Of a stretch of DNA of 64,000 nucleotides, positions 34,115-47,900 are shown in pieces. A program made the position numbers and the translations under genes. Below the pieces are notes generated by a model. That model was not told where the DNA came from. It worked only from the letters and a program-made list of their open reading frames with translations, and did not search any database. How positions within the stretch are numbered: position 1 is the stretch's first letter; every line of letters starts with the position of its first letter. The DNA lies in contig NC_092565.1 of NCBI RefSeq assembly GCF_037975245.1, positions 14,785,499 through 14,849,498 of the forward strand, read 5' to 3'. The stretch is from Apostichopus japonicus (lineage: Eukaryota > Echinodermata > Holothuroidea > Aspidochirotida > Stichopodidae).

Positions 34115-34868
34115 TCTACTTAAAGAGAGGTTTTGAGAGCACCAACAAAGGTGTGAACATATATTATTTTTAAACCCCCCTTTTCAATGGGGTTAAACAT
34201 AGTAAGTCTCCTTACTTTATCAGTTTTCCCGTTCGAAATAAATCAAAATAGTACTTTGGATCTTATCTGTAAAATCTTTTGGAGGGCTAGGCAGATTCCT
34301 TTGGGACCACGTATCTCCCGAACGGAAGCAGATATGGACCTGGGAGATGCAAATTTGGGCTCCTGAGCATCGGTTAACCCATGTTACGTCATTTGGGCGA
34401 AATCGATTTTGGGTCGATTTTTTGTCAGTTTTGGCAAAAACTGCAAATCAGGTTTTTTGCCCCCACGCCCCCACACAACACCCAATTCCAAATTAAACTT
34501 CAGATTCGTAATCAGCGTGTCGCGAACTACCAGAAAAGATACACATTGATCGCTTTTGCGACAAAAAGTTTTTTCACCTCAAAAAAAAGTACGACCGAAA
34601 AACTTTTACGACGAACAAAGGATTAAAACCTTTTGTTGTCCCTAAAAGTTTTTCGTTTTTCTATTGTTCCTCTGGAGTTGCAAACTGAGCGAAAGAATTG
34701 TCATAAGAGTGCGCTCGACGTATCTTGCCAGTGATACGTGATTTCAAAGCAGTCAAATCGGACCTTTGTTTGTCATCTTGAGTTTTATCTTGACATTTAT
34801 AAATAAATGGGTCAGTTTTGGCAAAAACTGCAAGGTATACGTACCCATTACGGTTTTTTATGGTATTA
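34115..34868. other. No supported gene
   Basis: TCAGTTTTGGCAAAAACTGC occurs at about 34426 and again at about 34811, a short palindromic direct repeat. Nothing else recognised. Confidence 0.5.
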
Positions 34869-34869
34869 T

Positions 34870-35245
34870 ATATAATCCTTGTAGACTACTATTTTCATCT
34901 CTTCCAATCAGAGCACTTGAAAATAACATGTGACATTGGTCGTCCAATGAGAGCACGAGAAACTTGCATATGTCAATGTAATTCGACTCGGCATCTGTCA
35001 ATTTCAGAATAATGGCATAATAGATTCACCATATAAGTCATTGTCCTTCACAACGGCAACGGTATGGTCATGTTCTGGTGACTCGGAAAACGAAATTTCT
35101 CCCACCTTAACATCATACTCAGTGGTTGTGCACTGTAGAGTATGGCCACTCGCTATCTTTTCTAGAGTGGGTGGGTGGGTCGGTGGGGAAGTGGAGGGTG
35201 AGGGGAGAGGCAGTCCTACACCTATAGATGCATACTGACACTATC
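34870..35245 (-). repeat. Duplicated segment, copy 2 (pairs with 17124-17525)
   Basis: Same order and orientation as copy 1, but lacking 12 bp and 10 bp inside the exon-like part. Homology ends at GACACTATC. Confidence 0.9.
35030..35161 (-). CDS. Candidate duplicated exon, copy 2, unknown protein
   Basis: Shares acceptor CTCTAG and donor position ATATG|GTGAAT with copy 1. It has an in-frame 12-nt deletion and a 10-nt deletion that changes the exit phase, yet no stop codon. The donor is weaker (GTGAAT versus GTGAGT). May be a decayed copy. Confidence 0.3.
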
Positions 35246-37950
35246 AATTCCTGTACCTTCATAAATAAATAAAAACTTTAGTGTCAGTAAAAGTCTATGC
35301 AAGTTACTACAGGTAATACGTAGCAAAAAACGTCGGGTTAACAAAAATGACACAAAAGTTGAAGGTGACGGGAGGGATGTGGAGGAGCGGAGAAATTTAA
35401 GAGGTTTCAAATGGTGTAAGGGGGTGGAGAGGAATGGGTTTGTGGGGGGGGGAGGGGATAACCTCATTGGAGTTTATCATACTATAGTATCAACTATTTG
35501 TATGCTGCTGGGATGGGGGGGGGGGGGAGGGGGACTCATATGGTTGGCAAAGTGATCTGAAGAAGAGTTATATTACCAATCCCAATTCATAATCATCTAT
35601 AGAATACAGAGATAGGAATTTGCTTTACTTTTTTTTTTGCACCAGTTCACAAGTCACATGATTTACAAATGTTTACATAGTTCACAAGCTGTTGCTTCAT
35701 TCTCTCCCCACCACTCCCTCCTGGCAACATATCTTGCCTCCATCAGATGGATTCCTCTCCATATAAACAATTTATGAATGATCTTAACAATTACATATTT
35801 CGATCAAACAAGTCTCAATAATATTACCTAACAAAACTAGACAAAGTCACTCTTATATACGAATTCCTGTCACTAAAATATTTAACTAGCAAGACAAAAT
35901 GCAAAAAAAAAACAGGCAACTTCTCTCCAGAGATGAACGTAGACCAGACAACAGGAAGAGAAGAGAAATAAAAAACGACACCATGTACTCTCGAGTAGTC
36001 TAAGAACCGCCCTCATTACAGAACACATGTCAATGAACCCACTCTATTTAGGGAACACATGCCAATTGAAACCACTGTAATTAGGGAACACTGAAACCAC
36101 AATTCTTGCCCCTCTGTGACACCCTCCCCCCACCCTGCCCCCCCCCCCCCGTAACAGCAATGGATTTTCCTAAAAACTGTTATAATGCATGATTAACCAA
36201 TATTATCACTGTAGATAGCTAACTCTGTACCCTAAGTTACCAGTTTTAAACCAAATCCCATCTTTGAATATTCATAAGACTAATTTAAATGGCTCAAATC
36301 GTAATGTTTGGTTAATTAAAAGTTGTCAATAGCACAGTTACACTCCACCCTGTTATATATCTACACCAAGGTGTGTAACTTAAAGTTCTCTTCAAAACCT
36401 GGCCTCCATGTCTGGTCACAACTATCTCTTGATCAAAGTTTACTCAACCTATCATAAAATTTGCAAATAAATTAATAATTGAACGATAATAATTGAAACG
36501 TTCGTATATAGAAGAACATTAAAATCTTTTATAAACTACCAAAACTGTTACACTACCAGACATTTGGAACAAGCTGACAAATTCACATGAAAAAATTAAA
36601 TAAATTTATTTACAAAGTAATTTGTCTCACATCCAACCTTTTCCATCTGTTTCTTTGTTTTTGAGAATTTTCAAATTCTTATGTCAGTATGTCTTCGACA
36701 AGTATAACTCAACTTTCACTTATTGAAGTCATAGGCTGCCTGGATGCCATAAATTTAAGTAGAAGAGCAACAGCACCCTCCTGAAGTATAGTACCAGTAA
36801 TGTATAGGTACTACTTTAATTAATATCACTGCATACGTTAGAAATACAATTCAAGGCACTCAACAGTCTTAATCATTATTGTTGTTCAATGTTAATGTTT
36901 ACCTTATAAACACCATATCAAGATTCCCAACATGTGTCTTTGATACACAGCAGCCAACCCTCTCAAACCCCCCCCCCACCCCCTTCACCCTCGTCAATCC
37001 TTCCCACTAGTAAAGAGGGTATGTTTGCTACAGTATTAAAACATAACTTTCTTAAAAAATACTCAAAAGTTAATCAATCCCTTCTTTTACACACATATTA
37101 TTGCACAATACACTGTCATTAGCATATAAATGCTTGAATTTAAATATCTTAATAAAAACTCTTCATTTCACAAATCCAAGAACAGTCAATTGGTTTTGGG
37201 GTTTTTTGACAATGAAATTAGTATATGACAGACTCATCTTATTACAGCCGTACCCTTTGGTGTACCGTTTGCGACGAAGTCAACATCAACTCTAAGATAA
37301 CATCGCTTTCAAATTTTAACAAAGTTTTGGACCTCTATTATGAGCACAGCAAAGCTAATACCTAATATTTTTAAATTAATACAGCGATACGTTACTGAAA
37401 GGGAGGGGATGAATTTATTTCTTTGAAAGATAAATTTCTAAAGACTGATTTTCTTTAAAACTCAGGGCCTCAATCTGAGTTTATAGAAGAAAAAAACGGG
37501 ACACTTTTGTATCATCTGGTGCAACCAAAGACTGAGTTAATTTATAATTACATAAACTAATTTTCTGCATTTTTCTGCATATCATTTGCATTTATTATTG
37601 AATTCAAGCCCTCACAACTTGAATTCAATTTTAAATGAGTTTTTTTCTCTAAAAATCTATTGATAATGCTTTCACTCGTTCATGCCATCACGCAACAATT
37701 TCTTTACTAAAATTTCCCCTACACCTCCATAATGTAGGTTAACTAGTATATCTAGGATACATCTTTTAACATATGTTACTGCTGTACTAAACATATCTCA
37801 GTATTTGAACTTATCAGTATACTTTTATATGCTATGTAGCCTTTAACTTTCTTCACGTGGTGTAATATAAATATATGCCCGATACTGTTGATATACTCAA
37901 ATATTAATCAATACTGTGATAGGAGTACTAAATCTATTCATCTATGATAT
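35246..37950. other. Intergenic, no supported gene
   Basis: AT-rich DNA with G/C homopolymer runs (about 35515-35531, 36140-36151, 36967-36977). No coding signal. Confidence 0.5.
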
Positions 37951-37954
37951 ACTT

Positions 37955-38260
37955 GATATGTGTGTATCTATTTATTGTCATAGCATAAATATACTATATA
38001 CCATTCAATATAGTATATAATACATATGTGTGTATCCTTCTTGTCATAGCAAAGCTATACAATATACTATTAAGTATACTATACTGTATGTGTGTATCTA
38101 TTTCTTCAGCATAACTGTACTATGTACTATTAAATATAGTATATAATATATGTATGTGTGTATCTATTTCTTCTTGTAACAGCAGAAATATAGTATACTA
38201 TCAATATGTATCTGTTTCTCGTCATAGTATGACGATACTGCATACGATATATGTGCTCAG
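37955..38260. repeat. Degenerate AT-rich tandem repeat
   Basis: ATGTGTGTATCTATTTCTTC-type segments followed by ATACTATATACTATTNAATA recur about four times at 65-75 bp spacing. Confidence 0.65.
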
Positions 38261-38833
38261 ATATTTTCTCTCGTACAAATATACTAGAAAAAGTTTCTTA
38301 CAATTTGATATTTTAGCTGTCTATACTCCCTTATCTTGCTCGATATCACAGATGAAGATGTAATAATTCCATGGCTTTGGTGTTTTTTATATAGTAACAC
38401 ATGTTTTGACATTAAAAAAACACTTCTAACTCCACCCATACTCTGCCTCTTCCCATCCCTCTCCCCTCGATTTCTTCCCCAACTTTAGTTATGTCTACAT
38501 CTGCTGCTCAGATAGAAAATTCCCTATTATATGAAACAATTTCTTGCATTCAAATGACAAACTATTTTGCCTTTTCTCATTATAGTTTTAGTTCTTAATT
38601 TTTAGTAACACAATGGTAATAGATATTCATACGTCGATCACACGAATCTCTTTATCTATTAAAGTGTTTCAAGTTACTAACATCTTCTTAAAGAAGGCAC
38701 ATGGCTGAAAACTATTGGCAAGCTTACTTTGACTTTGTCTAAATTTACTTGTTCTTGTTGCTCAACCTTTTGACCAATTATCTACTTTATCTAGAGATGG
38801 AATTTAAAAAGTTATTTTCTCCCTCCGAGATGT

Positions 38834-38980
38834 CTAACTGATTGGGGCAAGGTCATCCGTAGAACTCGAACCGAGTCTGCTCTGAGATCCGCTGGTGAAT
38901 GTGAACTGAGTCGTGGCGCCAACTTTGTTCTTCTTCCCGAATAAACCCTTGGACTTGCCAGATTTACTTGTTTCTTTCAG
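38834..38980 (-). CDS. aGPCR exon O (tail and stop)
   Basis: Residues 494-541. KSGKSKGLFGKKNK, then a Ser/Thr-rich end ...STDDLAPIS and TAG. No consensus PDZ-binding terminus. Confidence 0.82.
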   Translation of the reverse strand: MKETSKSGKSKGLFGKKNKVGATTQFTFTSGSQSRLGSSSTDDLAPIS

Positions 38981-41900
38981 CTGTGAACAAAGACAAAAGT
39001 AAAAAAGGCTATTCTTAGTTCACAGAACCAGGGAGAGATGTACCTTAGTCAGGCTGCCCGTGTATTGAATCAGGTATAGGACAATACTGTAGTTCACAGA
39101 ACCAGGGAGAGATATGCCTTAGTCAGGCTGCTTGTGTATTGAATCAGGTATAGGACAATACTGTAGTTCACAGAACCAGGGAGAGATATGCCTTAGTCAG
39201 GCTGCTTGTGTATTGAATCAGGTATAGGACAATACTGTAGTTCACAGAACCAGGGAGAGATATGCCTTAGTCAGGCTGCTTGTGTATTGAATCAGGTATT
39301 GGAAAATACTGCAGTACACCAAACCAGGGAGAGATATACCTTACTCAGGCTGCCTGTGTATTGAATCAGGTATTGGACAATACTGTAGTTCACAGAACCA
39401 GGGAGAGATATGCCTTAGTCAGGCTGCTTGTGTATTGAATCAGGTATAGGACAATACTGTAGTTCACAGAACCAGGGAGAGATATACCTTATAATCAGGA
39501 TGCCAAATCAGCAACTCAACATATTTTAGTTCAAGCCAAGTTCTAAATATTATGCTTTATTAGGCAAGTGTGCAGCAGTTTCTACAGTGGAGGACCAATT
39601 GTAGAGATGATTCTAGATTGATGAAGTAAAATTAGACAAGAGATATATCTTTCTTACTCCTGTGGTTGAGCCCTGAATGGTGCTGGCATCTTTAGACCTT
39701 CGTATGTACTGACTGATCGCATTCCTGACCTGAGAAGATATAATGGTATACCAATATAATATTTCCTTTCATCCAATTGATGTGTTTACTATTAGAAGCC
39801 GATTGTTATCCAGAATCTAACCTTTTTTTCCATAAGTGATTTAATACTGCTCTCATCTAACCATGACTACCACTCGTTAACTAACTCCCTGAATTCAAAT
39901 TCATTGCACGGTAGTGAGCTCGTCAAAGCTGGGACTGGATGAGTTATATAACCAAACTCGCGAACGGATGAAATCTCTACAACTGAAATCATTCAACCAA
40001 GTTGATCAAAATAATACAAATCAATTTGTAATGACAATAAATTTAAAGTTAATAAATGTAATTGTGCCAGATGAGGGTGTGTTTGCATAAGGGAGGGGGG
40101 GGGAGAAGGGGGCAATTGACAATGCATAATCATGGACGTTAAATATGAATCTAAGAGATTGACTTTGGTCAGCTTGCAGCTTTGGTAAGGGAATGATGGC
40201 TTCTTCAAGAGTTCCTGCTTGCAGGAGGATCTTAATATATACATACAATACATACATACAGTGAAGTAGTAGTCATTTCTCTCCATCTAGTTTTCACTGC
40301 ATAACCAGATATCTCATACTTACCTCTGAGTTCATGGCACAGTAAAACAAAGCAACAAAGAGTCCCTGGGAAAAATATAAAAGGAAAGAAAAACCTGACT
40401 ATTTGCTTACAAATTCATTCCCAAACAAATCTGATGTCAGAATTCTGCAAAATATCACAGAAAGTGTCCTCTCACTTGAAACAACTCCTTGATATAGTTT
40501 TGATCAATTTGTTCTTTTTAAGATATTTTCCCCTCAGCTAGCCTAGTTATATTCCATGCCAAGTATTAAATGCAGTAATACATGGAATATTTTGCCATGT
40601 AGGGTTTCTTAGTTCGCAGGTTACCTGCGATTAATGCCTTAATGAGAAGTATCTGGGCAAGAAATTGTTCAGGACAGCGTCATATATTAGTTTGTTCTCG
40701 AATGAACCTTTATTTTGTGAACATCAAAACAGATGGCTGTCTGAGTTTGATTTGCAGAAATTTTTCTTAAAAAAGAAAATGACAGGTTTTGTTTGTCTGA
40801 GCAAATATAGAGCAAAATCCCAAATATAATCTTTTCATTTCACATGTATAAAACCAGCTGTTACAAACGACATTTCAGCTTGTCTGGGAATTTCTTTAAT
40901 ATCTTACAGGTTCTGCTCGTATAATATATGTACTTCAAATAACCACAGGCAGTCCAATTAAGCTATGGGAGAAAGTTATGGTCACAGAGCTAAACTCTTG
41001 AGATATTCTTCAAACTGTTCCGACATATTCTGCGGATGCAGCATTGATCTGCTTCCTGTTTCGTCATTTAATATCTGAATGAATGAATTAAAAAAAATGA
41101 TCTATCTTATTGTTACCTGTAATGAGTTGAGAACGTCATTAAGTATCTGCATAACACCGTTATTGCTGGCTAGAATAGACAGTAGGTGAGTACTTCCGAG
41201 TAGAGGCATCAGCAAGAGGGCGCTCCTCACTCCAGCCCTATGATACGAGGGTGAAACGAGAATCTGACAGTTAACTTAACACTGTTAACTTAACACTTTT
41301 TGTAGCGACACTAACAAAACGTCACTTGCAAGCAACAGAAAGTTAACTTTTTCAGATGGCCGCACACGGTTTGGGGCGAGTCTTCAATGCCTTTAAAGAT
41401 TAGTTTGTCAGATTTGTTGGTTTACTCTAGCAGTCACAAAGTGTGTGCTGATCGAGTCTAAGACTTACTTTACTTGAGTCACTTTCTCCGAAGATTCCTT
41501 CTCAGCCTGAAACTTGACTGCTTTGACTACCACCAGGGTGACTCGAATTAAGATGCAAAGATTTATCTGAAAGGACAAAACAAGAAAAGGAAAGGATCAG
41601 ACCGAGATTAGAAACCAATTCTGAAAGGTCACAGGAAATCTGTGGCTGCAACCAGATTCTCAACAGTGACCTCTGGATATAAGGCCAGTCACACAGAACC
41701 AAAGATAACCAAAGATAACACCCAAGTTACCAAAGATAACACTCAAGTTACCAAAGATAACATCCCAAGTTACCCAAGATAACACCCCAAGTTACCAAAG
41801 ATAACACCCCAGTTACCAAAGATAACGCCCAAGTTACCAAAGATAACACCCCAAGTTACCAAAGATAAAACCCAAGTTACCAAAGATAACACCCCAAGTT

Positions 41901-44900
41901 ACCAAAGATAACACCCCAGTTACCAAAGATAACACCCTAGTTACCAAAGATAGCACCCAAGTTACCAAAGATAACACCCCAAGTTACCAAAGATAAAACC
42001 CAAGTTACCAAAGATAACACCCCAAGTTACCAAAGATAGCACCCAAGTTACCAAAGATAACACCCCAAGTTACCAAAGATAACACCCCAAGTTACCAAAG
42101 ATAACGCCCCAGTTACCAAAGATAACACCCCAAGTTACCAAGATAACGCCCAAGTTACCAAAGATAACACCCCAAGTTACCAAAGATAAAACCCAAGTTA
42201 CCAAAGATAACACCCCAAGTTACCAAAGATAACACCCCAGTTACCAAAGATAACACCCTAGTTACCAAGATAAAACCCAAGTTACCAAAGATAACACCCC
42301 AAGTTACCAAAGATAAAACCCAAGTTACCAAAGATAACACCCCAAGTTACCAAAGATAGCACCCAAGTTACCAAAGATAACACCCCAAGTTACCAAAGAT
42401 AATACCCCAGTTACCAAAGATAACGCCCAAGTTACCAAAGATAACACCCCAAGTTACCAAAGATAAAACCCAAGTTACCAAAGATAACACCCCAAGTTAC
42501 CAAAGATAAAACCCAAGTTACCAAAGATAACACCCCAAGTTACCAAAGATAGCACCCAAGTTACCAAAGATAACACCCCAAGTTACCAAAGATAACACCC
42601 CAGTTACCAAAGATAATGCCCAAGTTACCAAAGGTAACACCTCTTTCAACCACATTTGTACTAGACAGGACCTGTAAACCAATATGGAAAGTGTTTGATA
42701 GCAACATACATTGTCAACAAACTGACTGGTGTTTTTATCATGACATGGATTAATCATGCAAAGTCAAGAAGTGAATTGATCAGTTTCTTACTGTCATTGA
42801 GAAGCATCAACATACTCTTTATTTTTCCTTTCTTAACTTAAGACAACATTGACAATCTAAAGCTGTCAGCATGAATAAAACTGGATCAGATATTTCCAAT
42901 AACTTTCTTAGTTCTGTGTCTATATTTATCTCAAAGCTCAGTCTGGTCACTGATGTGAAAGAACTTCTTACCACCACAATGATCAAGATGGGAATCACCA
43001 CAAACCAAATGTGACCTTCATCATTTGTTAAATAGCATCTGCAAGAAAAAAAGGAAAGGAATAAAAACAGTAAAAAAAAACAATAATGAAGAAATGAAAG
43101 ACAATGTTAGGGAAACAATAATTACTCTCGTGAGATGATACCGAAGGTATTATTACGACTCATTCCAGGTTGATTGCCCTTGATGGTGTGTAGAAAACAA
43201 ACTTGTCCAGAGACAACAGAAAACAACCATTAATGGTCAAATGTTTATATTTCTGAACCTGTCACACAGCTACGGAAACATTACCGTGCCGTCAATATGT
43301 AGTGATCTTTCTCTTCAGTTTTTGCTGCAAAATGGAAAATTGCCATATCTTCTGAGAAAGACATGTTGACGTCACGTTAATGTTTCCATAAATGGCAGGC
43401 TGAAATTTATGTTTTGAACTAAAGGGGCTCCCACACGGTTATAAAAAGCTTGCTAGATACCTTATCATGGTTGCAACACACTATGAAACACTCTCATACA
43501 GTAAGACAAAGCTTGCTAGATACCTTAACATGGTTGCAACACACTATGAAACACCCTCATACAGTAAGACAAAGCTTGCTAGATACCTTAACATGGTTGC
43601 AACACACTATGAAACACTCTCATACAGTAAGACAAAGCTTGCTAGATACCTTAACATGGTTGCAACACACTATGAAACACCCTCATACAGTAAGACAAAG
43701 CTTGCTAGATACCTTAACATGGTTGCAACACACTATGAAACACTCTCATACAGTAAGACAAAGCTTGCTAGATACCTTAACATGGTTGCAACACACTATG
43801 AAACACTCTCATACAGTAAGACAAAGCTTGCTAGATACCTTAACATGGTTGCAACACACTATGAAACACCCTCATACAGTAAGACAAAGCTTGCTAGATA
43901 CCTTAACATGGTTGCAACACACTATGAAACACCCTCATACAGTAAGACAAAGCTTGCTAGATACCTTAACATGGTTGCAACACACTATGAAACACTCTCA
44001 TACAGTAAGACAAAGCTTGCTAGATACCTTAACATGGTTGCAACACACTATGAAACACTCTCATACAGTAAGACAAAGCTTGCTAGATACCTTAACATGG
44101 TTGCAACACACTATGAAACACTCTCATACAGTAAGACAAAGCTTGCTAGATACCTTAACATGGTTGCAACACACTATGAAACACCCTCATACAGTAAGAC
44201 AAAGCTTGCTAGATACCTTAACATGGTTGCAACACACTATGAAACACTCTCATACAGTAAGACAAAGCTTGCTAGATACCTTAACATGGTTGCAACACAC
44301 TATGAAACAGCCTCATACAGTAAGACAAAGCTTGCTAGATACCTTAACATGGTTGCAACACACTATGAAACACTCTCATACAGTAAGACAAAGCTTGCTA
44401 GATACCTTAACATGGTTGCAACACACTATGAAACACTCTCATACAGTAAGACAAAGCTTGCTAGATACCTTAACATGGTTGCAACACACTATGAAACACT
44501 CTCATACAGTAAGACAAAGCTTGCTAGATACCTTAACATGGTTGCAACACACTATGAAACACTCTCATACAGTAAGACAAAGCTTGCTAGATACCTTAAC
44601 ATGGTTGCAACACACTATGAAACACTCTCATACAATAAGACATACTTGCTAGATACCTTGACATGGTTGCAACACACTATGAAACACCCTCATACAGTAA
44701 GACAAAGCTTGCTAGATACCTTGACATGGTTGCAACACACTATGAAACACCCTCATACAGTAAGACAAAGCTTGCTAGATACCTTGACATGGTTGCAACA
44801 CACTATGAAACACCCTCATACAGTAAGACAAACCTTGCTAGATACCTTGACATGGTTGCAACACACTATGAAACACTCTCATACAGTAAGACAAAGCTTG

Positions 44901-47900
44901 CTAGATACCTTGACATGGTTGCAACACACTATGAAACACCCTCATACAGTAAGACAAAGCTTGCTAGATACCTTGACATGGTTGCAACACACTATGAAAC
45001 ACCCTCATACAGTAAGACAAAGCTTGCTAGATACCTTGACATGGTTGCAACACACTATGAAACACTCTCATACAGTAAGACAAAGCTTGCTAGATACCTT
45101 GACATGGTTGCAACACACTATGAAACACTCTCATACAGTAAGACAAAGCTTGCTAGATACCTTAACATGGTTGCAACACACTATGAAACACCCTCATACA
45201 GTAAGACAAAGCTTGCTAGATACCTTAACATGGTTGCAACACACTATGAAACACCCTCATACAGTAAGACAAAGCTTGCTAGATACCTTAACATGGTTGC
45301 AACACACTATGAAACACTCTCATACAGTAAGACAAAGCTTGCTAGATACCTTAACATGGTTGCAACACACTATGAAACACTCTCATACAGTAAGACAAAG
45401 CTTGCTAGATACCTTAACATGGTTGCAACACACTATGAAACACTCTCATACAGTAAGACAAAGCTTGCTAGATACCTTAACATGGTTGCAACACACTATG
45501 AAACACCCTCATACAGTAAGACAAAGCTTGCTAGATACCTTAACATGGTTGCAACACACTATGAAACACTCTCATACAGTAAGACAAAGCTTGCTAGATA
45601 CCTTAACATGGTTGCAACACACTATGAAACAGCCTCATACAGTAAGACAAAGCTTGCTAGATACCTTAACATGGTTGCAACACACTATGAAACACTCTCA
45701 TACAGTAAGACAAAGCTTGCTAGATACCTTAACATGGTTGCAACACACTATGAAACACTCTCATACAGTAAGACAAAGCTTGCTAGATACCTTAACATGG
45801 TTGCAACACACTATGAAACACTCTCATACAGTAAGACAAAGCTTGCTAGATACCTTAACATGGTTGCAACACACTATGAAACACTCTCATACAGTAAGAC
45901 AAAGCTTGCTAGATACCTTAACATGGTTGCAACACACTATGAAACACTCTCATACAATAAGACATACTTGCTAGATACCTTGACATGGTTGCAACACACT
46001 ATGAAACACCCTCATACAGTAAGACAAAGCTTGCTAGATACCTTGACATGGTTGCAACACACTATGAAACACCCTCATACAGTAAGACAAAGCTTGCTAG
46101 ATACCTTGACATGGTTGCAACACACTATGAAACACCCTCATACAGTAAGACAAACCTTGCTAGATACCTTGACATGGTTGCAACACACTATGAAACACTC
46201 TCATACAGTAAGACAAAGCTTGCTAGATACCTTAACATGGTTGCAACACACTATGAAACACTCTCATACAGTAAGACAAAGCTTGCTAGATACCTTAACA
46301 TGGTTGCAACACACTTTGAAACACCCTCATACAGTAAGACAAAGCTTGCTAGATACCTTAACATGGTTGCAACACACTATGAAACACTCTCATACAGTAA
46401 GACAAAGCTTGCTAGATACCTTAACATGGTTGCAACACACTATGAAACACTCTCATGCAATAAGACAAAGCTTGCTAGAATACCTCAACATGGTTGCAAC
46501 ACACTATGAAACACTCTCATATAGTAAGATATACTTGCTAGAATACCTCAACATGGTTGCAAAACACTATAAAACACTCTCATACAATAAGACATACTTG
46601 CTAGATACCTTGACATGGTTGCAACACACTATGAAACACTCTCATACAGTAAGACAAAGCTTGCTAGATACCTTAAAATGGTTGCAACACACAATGAAAT
46701 ACTTTCATACAGTTCTTTAATATATCTTTGTATCATAGTTATATATACTTGTGTAACAATGCTTGTGTAAATCCAGAGTATTCATGATTACACTGAATTT
46801 TAGTAGCAGCAAGCCATGCTACATATTGTGCCACCTTGCAGTCCGGTTGAATAAACAGCAATTTTGAATGATTTCAATCGAATATCGGTATCTCCAAAGT
46901 GACTTATTATCAGCCAAGCAATAAATACTCTTTCAATTTCTGTCTGTTGATAGGCTTTCCTCAACCTGAAGTATAAGATGCTGTTAAATGAACCAATTGA
47001 ATTACCAGTCTCAGGTGGTTGAACTTGGTTTCATTTTTGTACATTGCATACAGCTCTCCAAACCTTAATTATTGGTGACCATTTTAAAGGGTGTGAAGAC
47101 TCGCGCACAAAGAAAAGTCTGATGCCGGTAATCTGACCTAGATTCGAATGAGGTGTAACAGAAGTGTTTAACACCACCATCAATCCCAGATAATACACAC
47201 ACAGCTTGCTACCGTCGGTAATCGGGCACTAGTGTACAGTCAGAACATGCAACGGAAAGTTAACTTTTTCAGAGCGCGGCACGCGGTTTGGGGCGAGTCT
47301 TCAATGCCTTTAAATGAACAATTTGAGTACTTCTCATCATATTAACAGACATCACTCACATTTTCTTCTCTTCCGTTACTGGAGTTGTCATCATGAAAGC
47401 CAGAGCTGCTACCACAAAAATTAGAGGTAAACCTGAAAAGTTTAGAAAACAAATTTCTTTTTAATCCTACTACGCTGGTCGGGATTTGTAACATATCTCC
47501 TCTCGGTCTGTAAATCAATCAGTGCTCACTCAGAATATTTAAAATCATAGCAAGAATAGCAATTAGGAATTTTGGCACCACAAAAAAGTCAATTACTTGG
47601 CAGAAAGAATGGATCAAAACAAAATGTTTCTTAAGGTATCATGAAAACTTCTCTTTAAAATCTTAACACCATAATCACTTGGAAATCTCAAACTGGTGTG
47701 AGGTGAAATAAGAGTTGCAAGATTTCAAAAAAAAAGAAACTGCAAGTTAGGTTTGCTTCACTTCATATTCAGTATTATATTTCACTGACCAGAACCTCCC
47801 CTATCACAACACTGAGTCACCATCCTCCTCATCGAATAAATCTCATTTATTATTGGGGACCCGTTGTTCGATCTCCAATGGCAGAAGTTGATTGCTCATT

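Noticed and set aside
43450-46720. Open frames of 400, 835 and 685 codons on the + strand
   Set aside because: They translate a 63-bp tandem repeat whose period is a multiple of 3. They lie in an intron of a well-supported - strand gene, and the frame changes only where a unit loses one base.
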